Made by a program: the position numbers and the translations under genes
NCBI RefSeq assembly: GCF_021432065.1
Contig: NZ_CP090364.1
Location: 1,440,601 to 1,504,600 of the forward strand
Length of the DNA: 64,000 nt
Direction of reading: 5' to 3'
Source of the DNA: Photobacterium sp. TLY01
GTDB lineage: Bacteria; Pseudomonadota; Gammaproteobacteria; Enterobacterales; Vibrionaceae
Notes under the pieces: generated by a model
What the model was told of the DNA's origin: nothing
Seen by the model: the letters and a program-made list of their open reading frames with translations, nothing else
The model's database searches: none
In this document: positions 25,612 to 34,286 of the stretch, one piece after another
Layout: every line of letters starts with the position of its first letter
How positions within the stretch are numbered: position 1 is the stretch's first letter

Positions 25612-26154
25612 CTATAACTTCATTATCTTCTGAAATTTGAAAAAATCAGCTTCACTTAGTCCTGCGTCATCGATATCGACATTACCAGTCTGAGCATCAT
25701 TTTCTTGATGGTATTTGTTAAAGAATTCAACAATAAAAAAACCACACTTATTTACATAGAAATTAATATTTCTCTTTTCAAAATAAGGCGTGACTGTTGT
25801 CCAGACCTTAGTTTTCGGGTACGCAGCTTCAATGGCTTTCCATGCTGCCAGTCCTAGACCATTGTTATGACTTCCGGGGTAAATAAAAAACAGATCGAGA
25901 CTGTTGTATTGGGTTTCTGTATTAATATTCAGCACAACACCACCCACTTTCTCCTCTCCGAAGAATATATGATTTATTACAGCACCCTTGGCATTAAAAG
26001 ACTCTGATATATCTTCATCGGATGGTATCGGCTCACTGTGCGATGGGCCAAATTGCTCGACCAATGCATCGGTAAAAGTCTGCTGCAACTTAGTTTTAAA
26101 AGCCGATAGTTCTTCTAATCCTACTGGTACTAAACGTACACATTTCTCATTCAT
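25612..26154 (-). CDS. GNAT-family N-acetyltransferase
   Basis: 180-residue predicted acyl-CoA-dependent acetyltransferase. The acetyl-CoA binding region is NNGLGLAAWKAIEAAYP, preceded by the central strand SLDLFFIYPGS, and ends with a typical FYVNKCGFFIVEFF strand. Substrate unknown. Base composition is AT-rich like the efflux genes beside it and unlike ribA. It lies 116 bp downstream of the pump genes on the same strand, so may belong to the same acquired segment. Confidence 0.78.
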   Translation of the reverse strand: MNEKCVRLVPVGLEELSAFKTKLQQTFTDALVEQFGPSHSEPIPSDEDISESFNAKGAVINHIFFGEEKVGGVVLNINTETQYNSLDLFFIYPGSHNNGLGLAAWKAIEAAYPKTKVWTTVTPYFEKRNINFYVNKCGFFIVEFFNKYHQENDAQTGNVDIDDAGLSEADFFKFQKIMKL

Positions 26155-26269
26155 AACCTAAATTAACCTTTTGAAAATAGCTTTGTTATTTTCTTTTTTA
26201 AATTCTTTTTATTTCGAACAAATCCACGAAAACTGACTGTCACATGAAAGCATCGAATCAGTGACAATG

Positions 26270-27658
26270 TTATATCAGCCCACCACCTAACGCTTTATAT
26301 AGAAATACCGCGTTATTTAGTTCTTGTTGTTTGAGTTCCAGTAACGTTTGTTTAGCTAGATAAAGTTGTCGCTGCGAATCCAACAGTTCTAAACGTCGCT
26401 CCATACCCGCCTTGTAACGAAGATCAGATAACTTAGTTCTTCGCTCGGCTGCAGATACGACTCTTTCTTGCGCTGTAGTTTGTAACTTATACGTTTCACT
26501 GCCGACCAATCCGTCTGCGACTTCTTTAAACGCAATTTGAATTGCTTTTTCATATTTTGCAATTGAAGTCGATTTACGAACTTTAGCCAGTTCTAACTCT
26601 GCATCGAGTCTCCCGCCTTGAAATATAGGCAATGTAACTTGCGGTGCGATTGACCAAGTCTCATACCCAGAGCCTACTAAATTCCTGACATCTTGGCTTA
26701 CATAACCGATCGAGGTTGTCAGTGATATGCGAGGAAAATACGCAGCTCGAGCCGCACCAATATCCTCGTTAGCGGCAATCAAATTCTGCTCCGCTTGCAG
26801 GATATCAGGTCGATGCAGCAACAAGTCTGACGGTAATCCTGCCGGTAAAGACGTTTTCACCGATTGATCAGAGAGTAAATTTGGCTCTGGAAGATCAGTC
26901 GGTATGTCTGAGCCCACTAATTGACGCAGTGAGTGCCTTGCCTGCTCTAAAGCTCGCTTATTCGCAATCTGAATCGCTTCTGCACTTGCAACTTGCCCCT
27001 CAGCTTGGGCGACATCAAGCGCACTGTTTTGACTCGCCATTCGTAGTTGAATTGTTAACTCTAGCGATTTTTTCCAATCCGCCAACGTATCTTCCGCCAA
27101 TTTAAGTTGCTCATACGCGAGTTGTTCAGAAAAATAGGCTTCACAAATTGAACTAATCAAAGAAATTTGTGCCGCTTGACGCCCGTAATCACTCGCTAGA
27201 TAACGGGCAAAGGCAGCATCTGACATTGAACGTGCACGACCAAACAAATCAATTTCGAATGCACTAATTCCAACAGTTAAATTACTCTGCTTTTCTATTT
27301 GAGATATCTTGGGATCGCCACCGGTAACTGAGCGTTGTCTCGTGGTATCAAGAGAAGCGCCCACACTCGGCAATCTTGCAGCGCGTTCTATTCCATATTG
27401 AGCTTTCACCGATTCAACATTCAGTGTCGCGATACGCAGATCCCTGTTGTTGGCCAACGCTAGCTCAATCAGCGCCTGTAAGCGCTTATCGATGAACATT
27501 TCACGCCAAGCCATTTCCGCGGTTGGCTTTGATGATGGAGGTACAGCTTTTCCATCTATAGTAAATACTTCCGGAACTGGCGCGGCTGGCTTTGTCATTT
27601 CAGGAGTCAGTGAACAAGCTGAAAGAAATAAAACCATAACAAAAACAATATAATGCAT
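26270..27658 (-). CDS. RND efflux outer-membrane channel (AdeC/OprM-like lipoprotein)
   Basis: 462-residue outer-membrane factor of the NodT/OprM family, the exit duct of a tripartite pump. MHYIVFVMVLFLSAC is a lipoprotein signal with C15 as the lipidated residue. Two internal repeats of the outer-membrane efflux domain follow, with the family block LPSDLLLHRPDILQAEQNLIAANEDIGAARAAYFPR split across 290-325. ATG 27658 is preceded by GAAGG that overlaps the stop of the RND gene, so translation is coupled. Confidence 0.88.
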   Translation of the reverse strand: MHYIVFVMVLFLSACSLTPEMTKPAAPVPEVFTIDGKAVPPSSKPTAEMAWREMFIDKRLQALIELALANNRDLRIATLNVESVKAQYGIERAARLPSVGASLDTTRQRSVTGGDPKISQIEKQSNLTVGISAFEIDLFGRARSMSDAAFARYLASDYGRQAAQISLISSICEAYFSEQLAYEQLKLAEDTLADWKKSLELTIQLRMASQNSALDVAQAEGQVASAEAIQIANKRALEQARHSLRQLVGSDIPTDLPEPNLLSDQSVKTSLPAGLPSDLLLHRPDILQAEQNLIAANEDIGAARAAYFPRISLTTSIGYVSQDVRNLVGSGYETWSIAPQVTLPIFQGGRLDAELELAKVRKSTSIAKYEKAIQIAFKEVADGLVGSETYKLQTTAQERVVSAAERRTKLSDLRYKAGMERRLELLDSQRQLYLAKQTLLELKQQELNNAVFLYKALGGGLI

Positions 27659-27662
27659 AGTA

Positions 27663-30600
27663 TTAACCTTCAAGCTGCATAGGTGACTTCTTATTTGTCT
27701 GTTGCCAAGACTTTAAACGCTCTTGAATACTCATCACGAACACGAAGAAAGCAGGTACAAAGTAAATGGCAAGTAATGTAGCGCTGACCATTCCACCGAA
27801 CACACCTGTTCCTATTGCACGTTGAGTTTCTGCACTAGCGCCTTCTGCTAGCATCAGTGGCATAACACCAAGACCAAATGCCAGAGAGGTCATCAAGATA
27901 GGTCTTAGTCGCAACTTCGCAGCTTGAACGGCTGACTGAACCAATCCGTTGCCTTGCTCTCTCAACTGTTTGGCAAACTCAACAATCAGAATCGCGTTTT
28001 TCGCCGAAAGACCAATAACGGTGATCATCCCGACTTTGAAGAAAACGTCGTTTGGCATGTCACGTACTACAATAGCGAGTACCGCACCTAACAATCCCAA
28101 GGGCACAACTAACATGACCGATAAGGGAATAGCCCAACTCTCATAGAGTGCGGCCAACACTAAGAAGACAACAAACATCGATAGCGCCATTAGCATAGGT
28201 GCTTGTTTCGCTGAGTGAAGCTCTTGCAATGCCTGTCCTGTCCATGCAATGGTAAAGCCTGACGGAAGTTGCTTAGCCATTTTCTCTATTTCAGCCATCG
28301 CCTCGCCGCTAGAAACTCCAGAAGCTGCGCTACCAGAAATTCGAACCGCTGGATAACCCTGGAAGCGAATAAATTGCGGTGCCGACTCAGACCAAATAGG
28401 TGTCACGATTTCTGATAACGGAACCATTCCACCATTAATGTTTCTCACATAAAGCTTAAGTACGTCCTCAATCTGCATCCTTGATGAAGCATCTGCTTGC
28501 ATGATGACTTGCTGCATTCTGCCTTCATTCGGAAAGTCGTTGATGTATAACGATCCAATCGCAGTTGATAGCGTCTCACTAATACTCGTGAATGAAACAC
28601 CTAACGCCTCAGCTTTCTGGCGATCAATATCTAAATGAATACTTGTACCCGCAGGAAGCCCATCAGAATAGGCATCGCTAAGTGATTTACTATTTTTCGC
28701 CAACTCTAACATCTTGGCCTCAGCGGCTTTTAATGCCTCGTATCCCTGATTTCCACGATCTTGCAAGAAAAACGTAATATCAGAACTCGTTCCTAACTCA
28801 TCGATTGAAGGAGGCAGCATGTGCATAACGGTTCCCTCTGTCACGTCTGCCATTGCCTCTTCAGCAAGTTTTAACTCATCCAGTGTTGAGGTATCGTTGC
28901 GTGTTTCCCAATCTTTCAACGTGGTAAAACTCTGCGCGGTGTTAGTACCTGAACCGGAAAATCCAAAGCCAATAACCGTCATTGTTGACTCAATTGCTGG
29001 ACGGCTTAACGCATGCTGTTCAAATTTTTTCACAACATCCAACGTACGTACTGTAGTTGCGTCTGCCGGAAGCTGAATATTGGTAATAAAATAGCCTTGG
29101 TCTTCTTCTGGTAAAAACGATGACGGCAACTGTCTATACACAAGAACCAAAATCGCGCACAGAAACACAAAGACAAGCATCATTCGTCCTTTGCGATTCA
29201 CTAACACGTTGACCTGAGATTCATACCGATTGTTCATTCGGTTAAAGCCACGACTAAACCATTTAGCGAATCTTGTTTGCTCGTGGTGATTAGCATTAAC
29301 CGGTTTTAGCAACGTGGCACAAAGCGCCGGCGTTAGGGTTAGCGCCAAAAATGCTGAGAACAGAATTGATACCGCCATCGATAATGTAAACTGCTTATAA
29401 ATGGCGCCGACCGAATCACTGGCAAATGCCATCGGGATGAAAACCGCCGTTAGCACAAGTGTGATACCTATAATGGCGCCAGTAATCTCTTTCATCGCCT
29501 TTGATGTCGCTTCTTTCGGAGATAAGCCTTTTTCCGACATCAAGCGTTCCACGTTTTCGACAACGACAATCGCATCATCGACGATAATACCTATCGCCAG
29601 AACCATACCGAACATCGTTAACACGTTGATCGAAAAACCGGTTAACAGCATGACGGTGAACGTCCCCAATAAGGCTATCGGTGCAACAATGGCTGGGATC
29701 AGGGTGTAACGAATATTCTGTAAAAACAGAAACATAACAAAAAATACCAGCACCATAGCTTCAACTAAGGTATGGACAACCTTATTGATTGAAACTTTAA
29801 CGAAAGGTGCTGTATTAAATGGAATTGAATAGGTCATCCCAGCAGGTAGACTCTGACTCAACTCCGCCAAACGCTTTTGTACCGCATCCGCAGTTTTAAC
29901 CGCATTCGCTCCCGGTGTGAGCTGAATAGCCGCAGCCGTCGCTGTTTTACCATTTTCACGATTCAAATAACCATAGGATTGAGATCCGATTTCTACACGT
30001 GCAACGTCGCTTAGGACGACTTTCGAACCGTTGTTGTTTGCGCGAAGAATAATATTTGAAAATTCTTCAACACTGGTTAACTGGCCTTGCACGGTTAATG
30101 GAACGGTTACTCGTTGTCCTAATACCGTCGGCGCAGCACCGATACTTCCTGGTGCGATTTGTGTATTTTGCTGAGTGATAACCTGACTAACATCATTCAT
30201 TGTTAAACCTAATGAATTGAGCTTACTCGGGTCAACCCAGATCCTCATTGCCTTCTCAGCACCAAATGACTGTACACGCCCAACACCTTCAATACGGCGC
30301 AGTTCATCTACGATGTTGCGAGCCAAATAGTCGTTCAGTGCTATTTCATCAAAGCGGTTATCATCAGATTTCAACCCGACAATCATCAGAAAGTTTGATG
30401 TAGCAGATTCTACTGACAAGCCGCTTTGGCGAACCACCTGCGGTAAACGTGACTCGACTGCTTTTAGTTGGTTTTGTACATCAACTTGTGCCAGATCTGA
30501 ATCTGTTCCGGGTTTAAATGTTGCCGTAATCGATGCAGAACCGGAGTTGTCAGCAGACGACTCGAAATACATCAAGTTCTTAACGTTCGACAGTTCTCCC

Positions 30601-30797
30601 TCGATAAGACTAAGAACACCGTCGTTCATTTCCTTCGGGCTGGCTCCCGGATACGTCGCCATAATACTGACCGTCGGAGGCGCAACAGAGGGATAACGGG
30701 AAATAGGCAACTTCGGAATCGAAATGCATCCAAACAAAATAATGAAAAGAGCAATAACCCAAGCAAATACGGGGCGATGAATAAAAAACTGAGACAT
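27663..30797 (-). CDS. RND multidrug efflux pump inner-membrane subunit, AdeB-like
   Basis: 1044-residue HAE1-family RND transporter, a trimeric drug/proton antiporter. The start MSQFFIHRPVFAWVIA, proton-relay D407-D408 in GIIVDDAIVVVEN, and the helix-10 lysine in GLSAKNAILIVEFA are present. The N-terminal 500 residues resemble Acinetobacter AdeB more than AcrB from memory, for example FGAEKAMRIWVDP and PFVKVSINKVVHTLVEAMVLV. Likely exports drugs or other amphiphiles across both membranes with its partners. It ends 5 bp before the channel gene and begins 22 bp after the adaptor gene. Confidence 0.92.
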   Translation of the reverse strand: MSQFFIHRPVFAWVIALFIILFGCISIPKLPISRYPSVAPPTVSIMATYPGASPKEMNDGVLSLIEGELSNVKNLMYFESSADNSGSASITATFKPGTDSDLAQVDVQNQLKAVESRLPQVVRQSGLSVESATSNFLMIVGLKSDDNRFDEIALNDYLARNIVDELRRIEGVGRVQSFGAEKAMRIWVDPSKLNSLGLTMNDVSQVITQQNTQIAPGSIGAAPTVLGQRVTVPLTVQGQLTSVEEFSNIILRANNNGSKVVLSDVARVEIGSQSYGYLNRENGKTATAAAIQLTPGANAVKTADAVQKRLAELSQSLPAGMTYSIPFNTAPFVKVSINKVVHTLVEAMVLVFFVMFLFLQNIRYTLIPAIVAPIALLGTFTVMLLTGFSINVLTMFGMVLAIGIIVDDAIVVVENVERLMSEKGLSPKEATSKAMKEITGAIIGITLVLTAVFIPMAFASDSVGAIYKQFTLSMAVSILFSAFLALTLTPALCATLLKPVNANHHEQTRFAKWFSRGFNRMNNRYESQVNVLVNRKGRMMLVFVFLCAILVLVYRQLPSSFLPEEDQGYFITNIQLPADATTVRTLDVVKKFEQHALSRPAIESTMTVIGFGFSGSGTNTAQSFTTLKDWETRNDTSTLDELKLAEEAMADVTEGTVMHMLPPSIDELGTSSDITFFLQDRGNQGYEALKAAEAKMLELAKNSKSLSDAYSDGLPAGTSIHLDIDRQKAEALGVSFTSISETLSTAIGSLYINDFPNEGRMQQVIMQADASSRMQIEDVLKLYVRNINGGMVPLSEIVTPIWSESAPQFIRFQGYPAVRISGSAASGVSSGEAMAEIEKMAKQLPSGFTIAWTGQALQELHSAKQAPMLMALSMFVVFLVLAALYESWAIPLSVMLVVPLGLLGAVLAIVVRDMPNDVFFKVGMITVIGLSAKNAILIVEFAKQLREQGNGLVQSAVQAAKLRLRPILMTSLAFGLGVMPLMLAEGASAETQRAIGTGVFGGMVSATLLAIYFVPAFFVFVMSIQERLKSWQQTNKKSPMQLEG

Positions 30798-30819
30798 AAA
30801 AAAGACACTCTAACCTTAA

Positions 30820-31998
30820 TCAGTTTGTCGCGGATGTTAAAAGAATCTCAGATTCTTCCCATTTGCGTTGGTCTACGAGAATACCGTCCTCAAGTCTTTC
30901 TTTACCCTCTACTACGATATTTTCACCTTTTTTAACACCCGCTTTAATGTGGTACTGACCATCGATCAATTCTCCGAGCTTTACAGGTTTTAAATGTGCA
31001 TGCCCATCCTGATCAATACTCCAAAGATGAGGAGCGCCAGCAAGATGCATAACCGCCTGTTGCGGAACAATTAACGCGTTGTTGTAACTCGAATGAAGTA
31101 CCCTTGCTTTTACGAACATACCCGGTAATAACAAGCGTTGAGAGTTATCCACGAGTACACGTAGCAATACATCGCCTGTGCCTACATCAATATTGATTCC
31201 AGAAAACAGGATTTCACCTTTGACAGAATAAGGAAGTCCGTTGCTGCGTAAAATTTCAATTTTTGTTCCAGCAATACTGGGTTCGCCATCAGAATTCGCT
31301 GCTAAAGCCTCACGAATAGCTTCTAATGAAGACGCAGGTCGACGAATATCAACAAAAACTTGATCGATCTGTTGGATACGCGTCATCGGTGTTGCGTCTG
31401 TACTACTGACTAACGCGCCCTCAGTAACTAAGGTTTGCTCAATCAGTCCAGATATCGGCGCTTTTACATTGGCGAATTTCAAATCAAGCAGACGTCGAGT
31501 CAACGTAGCTTTAGCCACAGCTACTTCTGCAGCAGCTTGATCACGCTGTAAGACAACATCGTCATACTCTTGACGACTAATAGCATCGGCTTCCACCAAA
31601 GGTTTTAAGCGTAGTTCTTTGTCCAGAGAACGTTTATAAGTCACCTGCGCTCTCAGTAAGTTAGCTTTGGCAGTGTCAACTTCCGCTTCAAATGGCGCTG
31701 GATCAATCTGGAATAGCGACTGACCTGCTTTCACTTCGGCACCTTGTTTGAACAAGCGATGTTGTACGATTCCAACCACTTGTGGACGAATCTCCGCAAC
31801 GCGCACAGCCATCACTCTTCCGGGTAATTCTTCATAAACATCTAAATGTTGTGGCTGCGTCGTTATCGTTGAAACTAAAGGTAAATACTCTTGTTGTCCG
31901 GCTTCAGTTTCGTCTTTATTGGATTGATTACAGCCAACTAAAAGGAAAAGCACCAATATATGTAAGCTGCTAGATACACATATATTTCTCTTTTTCAC
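30820..31998 (-). CDS. RND periplasmic adaptor lipoprotein, AdeA-like
   Basis: 392-residue membrane fusion protein that links the inner-membrane pump and outer channel. I prefer GTG 31998: it gives MKKRNICVSSSLHILVLFLLVGC, a standard lipoprotein signal with C23 lipidated, and has GAGGA upstream. An ATG at 32019 would add seven residues ahead of the basic start. Lipoyl-like halves (VGIVQHRLFKQGAEVKAGQSLFQID and the APISGLI segment), a helical hairpin, and the beta-barrel domain follow. First gene of the leftward pump operon, divergent from the response regulator. Confidence 0.88.
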   Translation of the reverse strand: MKKRNICVSSSLHILVLFLLVGCNQSNKDETEAGQQEYLPLVSTITTQPQHLDVYEELPGRVMAVRVAEIRPQVVGIVQHRLFKQGAEVKAGQSLFQIDPAPFEAEVDTAKANLLRAQVTYKRSLDKELRLKPLVEADAISRQEYDDVVLQRDQAAAEVAVAKATLTRRLLDLKFANVKAPISGLIEQTLVTEGALVSSTDATPMTRIQQIDQVFVDIRRPASSLEAIREALAANSDGEPSIAGTKIEILRSNGLPYSVKGEILFSGINIDVGTGDVLLRVLVDNSQRLLLPGMFVKARVLHSSYNNALIVPQQAVMHLAGAPHLWSIDQDGHAHLKPVKLGELIDGQYHIKAGVKKGENIVVEGKERLEDGILVDQRKWEESEILLTSATN

Positions 31999-32019
31999 TG
32001 AGGTATCCTCTGAACTCAT

Positions 32020-32100
32020 TCAAGCGGGCTATCCGCTGTAGATAAATGCTGAGTCTAATACCTGAGTGTTGAGGTCCTGCTGAGTGAATGTGGAGATTCG
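32020..32100. promoter_or_regulatory. Divergent control region of the AdeABC/AdeRS-like locus
   Basis: Short gap between divergent pump and regulator genes. GAGTGTTGAG (32064-32073) and GAATGTGGAG (32086-32095) are similar and 22 bp apart, two helical turns. In Acinetobacter, AdeR binds direct repeats close to AAGTGTGGAG in the equivalent gap, so these are candidate operator copies. The second also contains the regulator's ribosome site. Confidence 0.45.
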
Positions 32101-32877
32101 ATGGAGATGAACAATTTGTACATTGAAGGGCAGAAATTTGCTGCGGATTCCGATCAAGATACAGAGGCTGGGTCTTACCATCAGGCTGTGATTCTGATCG
32201 TTGAGGATGAATTTGAAATTGTCGATATACTATCCGCGTACCTAACTCGCAGTAATATGCGTACGATTCACGCTTCAGATGGACGAAAGGCACTTGAACT
32301 TCATTCATCCATGAAGCCTGACCTTATTCTGCTTGATATCCAAATGCCAAAAATGGATGGATGGAAAGTGTTGTCGGAACTTCGTCAGAAAAGCAACACG
32401 CCTGTCATCATGCTTACAGCGATGGACCAAGATTTAGATAAACTGATGGCGCTTAGAATCGGGGCTGATGATTATGTTGTTAAGCCATTTAACCCGGCAG
32501 AAGTTGTAGCGCGAGTTCAGGCCGTTCTTAGGCGTACTTTAGGAATTAATCAAACTGACAGAAAAAATATGCTGCGGACAGAGCCGTTTGAAGTTGATTT
32601 AGAAAGTCACGAAATTGTTGTCAATGTGGAGGGAGAACGTCATGCCCTAGTGCTAACTTTAACTGAATTTAAGCTGTTGACGCATTTCATTCGTTCACCT
32701 AAGCGAGTGTTTAGCAGAGTAGAGCTATTAAACTCCTGTTTACCAGAAGGGGACACGCTGGAACGAACGATTGACAGCCACATAAGCAAAATCCGCAAAA
32801 AACTTGAAGTCTTTGGTATTCATGGTATTCCTGCTGGTGTGCGTGGCGTTGGTTATCGTTTCAGGGGAGACCAATGA
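32101..32877 (+). CDS. OmpR-family response regulator, AdeR-like
   Basis: 258-residue response regulator. Receiver domain at about 30-145 with acidic pocket E35-D36, phosphoacceptor D79 (LILLDIQMP), the conserved Thr in VIMLTAMD and Lys in DDYVVKPF. Winged-helix DNA-binding domain at about 160-256 ending RGVGYRF. The 28-residue N-terminal tail before the receiver recalls AdeR. It very likely controls the divergent pump operon. ATG 32101 has GGAG five bases upstream; ATG 32107 is an alternative. Overlaps the kinase gene by 4 bp. Confidence 0.9.
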   Translation: MEMNNLYIEGQKFAADSDQDTEAGSYHQAVILIVEDEFEIVDILSAYLTRSNMRTIHASDGRKALELHSSMKPDLILLDIQMPKMDGWKVLSELRQKSNTPVIMLTAMDQDLDKLMALRIGADDYVVKPFNPAEVVARVQAVLRRTLGINQTDRKNMLRTEPFEVDLESHEIVVNVEGERHALVLTLTEFKLLTHFIRSPKRVFSRVELLNSCLPEGDTLERTIDSHISKIRKKLEVFGIHGIPAGVRGVGYRFRGDQ

Positions 32878-33929
32878 AATTAAGTGGTTTGAGCCGTCAG
32901 ATTACATTATCCATGATGAAGATAGGCATAGGCTCTGCATTAATTACAACTTTTGGCTCGTTCTTTTTTTATTATCTTTGGGATAAATACTGGCCCAATT
33001 ATATACCAAGTGATAACTATATTACTCCCTCCTGGCCAGAATGGATTTGGATTGCTTTGACATGCATTATTGTCATTCTGCTCGCTGTCAGTCTCGCTAT
33101 TAAGTTATCCCAACGTATCTTGGAACCTCTCAGTGCAGTTGCTGAAGGGATGCGAAAAATCGCTGAAGGCGACCTACATTTTCGCGCTAACGTTGGTGAC
33201 CGGTCATTAGGAGAAGCCGCTTTATTAGTGGATGATTTCAATCTGTTAGCTGAGAAACTTCAACGAATGACTGAAGATCACGCCTTTTGGAATGCCGCTA
33301 TCGCTCATGAACTCAGAACCCCAGTGACAATTTTGCGGGGCCGATTACAGGGGTTAGCAGAAGGTGTATTTACGCCAGATAAAACCCAGTTCACTAAACT
33401 ATTAGTACAAATTGAAGGGTTATCTCGTTTAATTGAAGATCTCCGTGTTATTAGTTTAATGAATAGTGATGAGTTACGAATAAATATAAAAGAAACTAAC
33501 TTAGCTAAAGAAATAAAATTACTCACTGATTTATCGGTCAATATGCTTCATGAAGCAAACCAATATGTAGAACTGAATTTAACAACACAACCCGTCTTTT
33601 GCGACCCCACCCGAATAAGGCAAGCCTTGTTAGCTATACTGGAGAATGCGAGTAAATATGCTCTTCCAGGAGCAATAAGAATCACCACTCAACTGAAAGA
33701 TGGTTTTTGCTATTTGAGTGTGGAAGATTCCGGCCCGGGGATTTCACTGGAGTTAATTCCGCATATTTTCACAGCATTTCGCAGTGCTAAGGATAATCCC
33801 CAAAGCGGCAGTGGATTAGGCTTGGCTGTCGTTGCTGCTATTGCAACCGCGCATAAAGGAACTGTTAGCTGCCGCATAAGCAAAAAAGGCGGGACTATCA
33901 TTGAACTTGGTTGGCCAACTAACTCTTGA
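32874..33929 (+). CDS. Sensor histidine kinase, AdeS-like
   Basis: 351-residue membrane kinase. Two transmembrane helices (about 18-36 and 57-76) bracket a short periplasmic loop, then a HAMP domain, the phosphoacceptor H145 in AHELRTP, and an HATPase domain with ENASKYA (N box), DSGPGI (G1) and GSGLGLAVV (G2). The small periplasmic loop suggests sensing in or near the membrane. Coupled to the regulator by an ATGA overlap. The coding sequence is notably AT-rich: bases 33481-33540 contain only 14 G or C. Confidence 0.9.
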   Translation: MKLSGLSRQITLSMMKIGIGSALITTFGSFFFYYLWDKYWPNYIPSDNYITPSWPEWIWIALTCIIVILLAVSLAIKLSQRILEPLSAVAEGMRKIAEGDLHFRANVGDRSLGEAALLVDDFNLLAEKLQRMTEDHAFWNAAIAHELRTPVTILRGRLQGLAEGVFTPDKTQFTKLLVQIEGLSRLIEDLRVISLMNSDELRINIKETNLAKEIKLLTDLSVNMLHEANQYVELNLTTQPVFCDPTRIRQALLAILENASKYALPGAIRITTQLKDGFCYLSVEDSGPGISLELIPHIFTAFRSAKDNPQSGSGLGLAVVAAIATAHKGTVSCRISKKGGTIIELGWPTNS

Positions 33930-34003
33930 GCCAACATAGAAAAATCCCTACTCACAGTGAGTGGGTCCATCGTACGATTCAGGGATCGTTCAAGTCTTTA
34001 AAT

Positions 34004-34028
34004 CAATGGAAAAGCGAGCTGAAATGCT
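34004..34028 (+). repeat. Right copy of the 25-nt sequence flanking the efflux island
   Basis: CAATGGAAAAGCGAGCTGAA followed by ATGCT. It differs from 25446-25470 at two positions. Same orientation as the left copy. Confidence 0.7.
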
Positions 34029-34039
34029 CGCTTTTTTTT
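34010..34039 (+). terminator. Terminator downstream of the AdeRS-like genes
   Basis: AAAAGCGAGC and GCTCGCTTTT form a 10-bp stem around a 6-nt loop and run straight into eight T residues. A textbook intrinsic terminator for rightward transcription. Confidence 0.85.
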
Positions 34040-34286
34040 GTCCGTAAAGACGTAACAGAAAGATTAGTTTTTATAATCCGAATCATAACAAAGTATCGTG
34101 CTGCTCAGGTTAGGATTTACTTGTTGTTCGCCTTGCCTGCTATTACTATCCCGCTCGAAAGCTCGTCATAACGTTACTTGATGTAAATGGTCGATTCTGC
34201 AGCCATTTCTCAAGGTTCATTTTCCGCATAGATTTATGATGACTTGAACTTATCTTTTTCTTTGTATTGTTGTAAGGAGTGAGGTT

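Larger units (their letters stand above)
33930..34286. other. Intergenic region between the kinase gene and emrD
   Basis: 357 bp with no supportable gene. It contains a short inverted repeat ACTCAC/GTGAGT (33951-33963), the right copy of the 25-nt flanking sequence with an intact terminator, and the emrD ribosome site. It is the right edge of the AT-rich segment. Confidence 0.5.

Noticed and set aside
25446-34039. Integrative element or transposon carrying the efflux genes
   Set aside because: No integrase, transposase, terminal inverted repeats or tRNA attachment site was found. Only the composition and the 25-nt flanking copies support acquisition.
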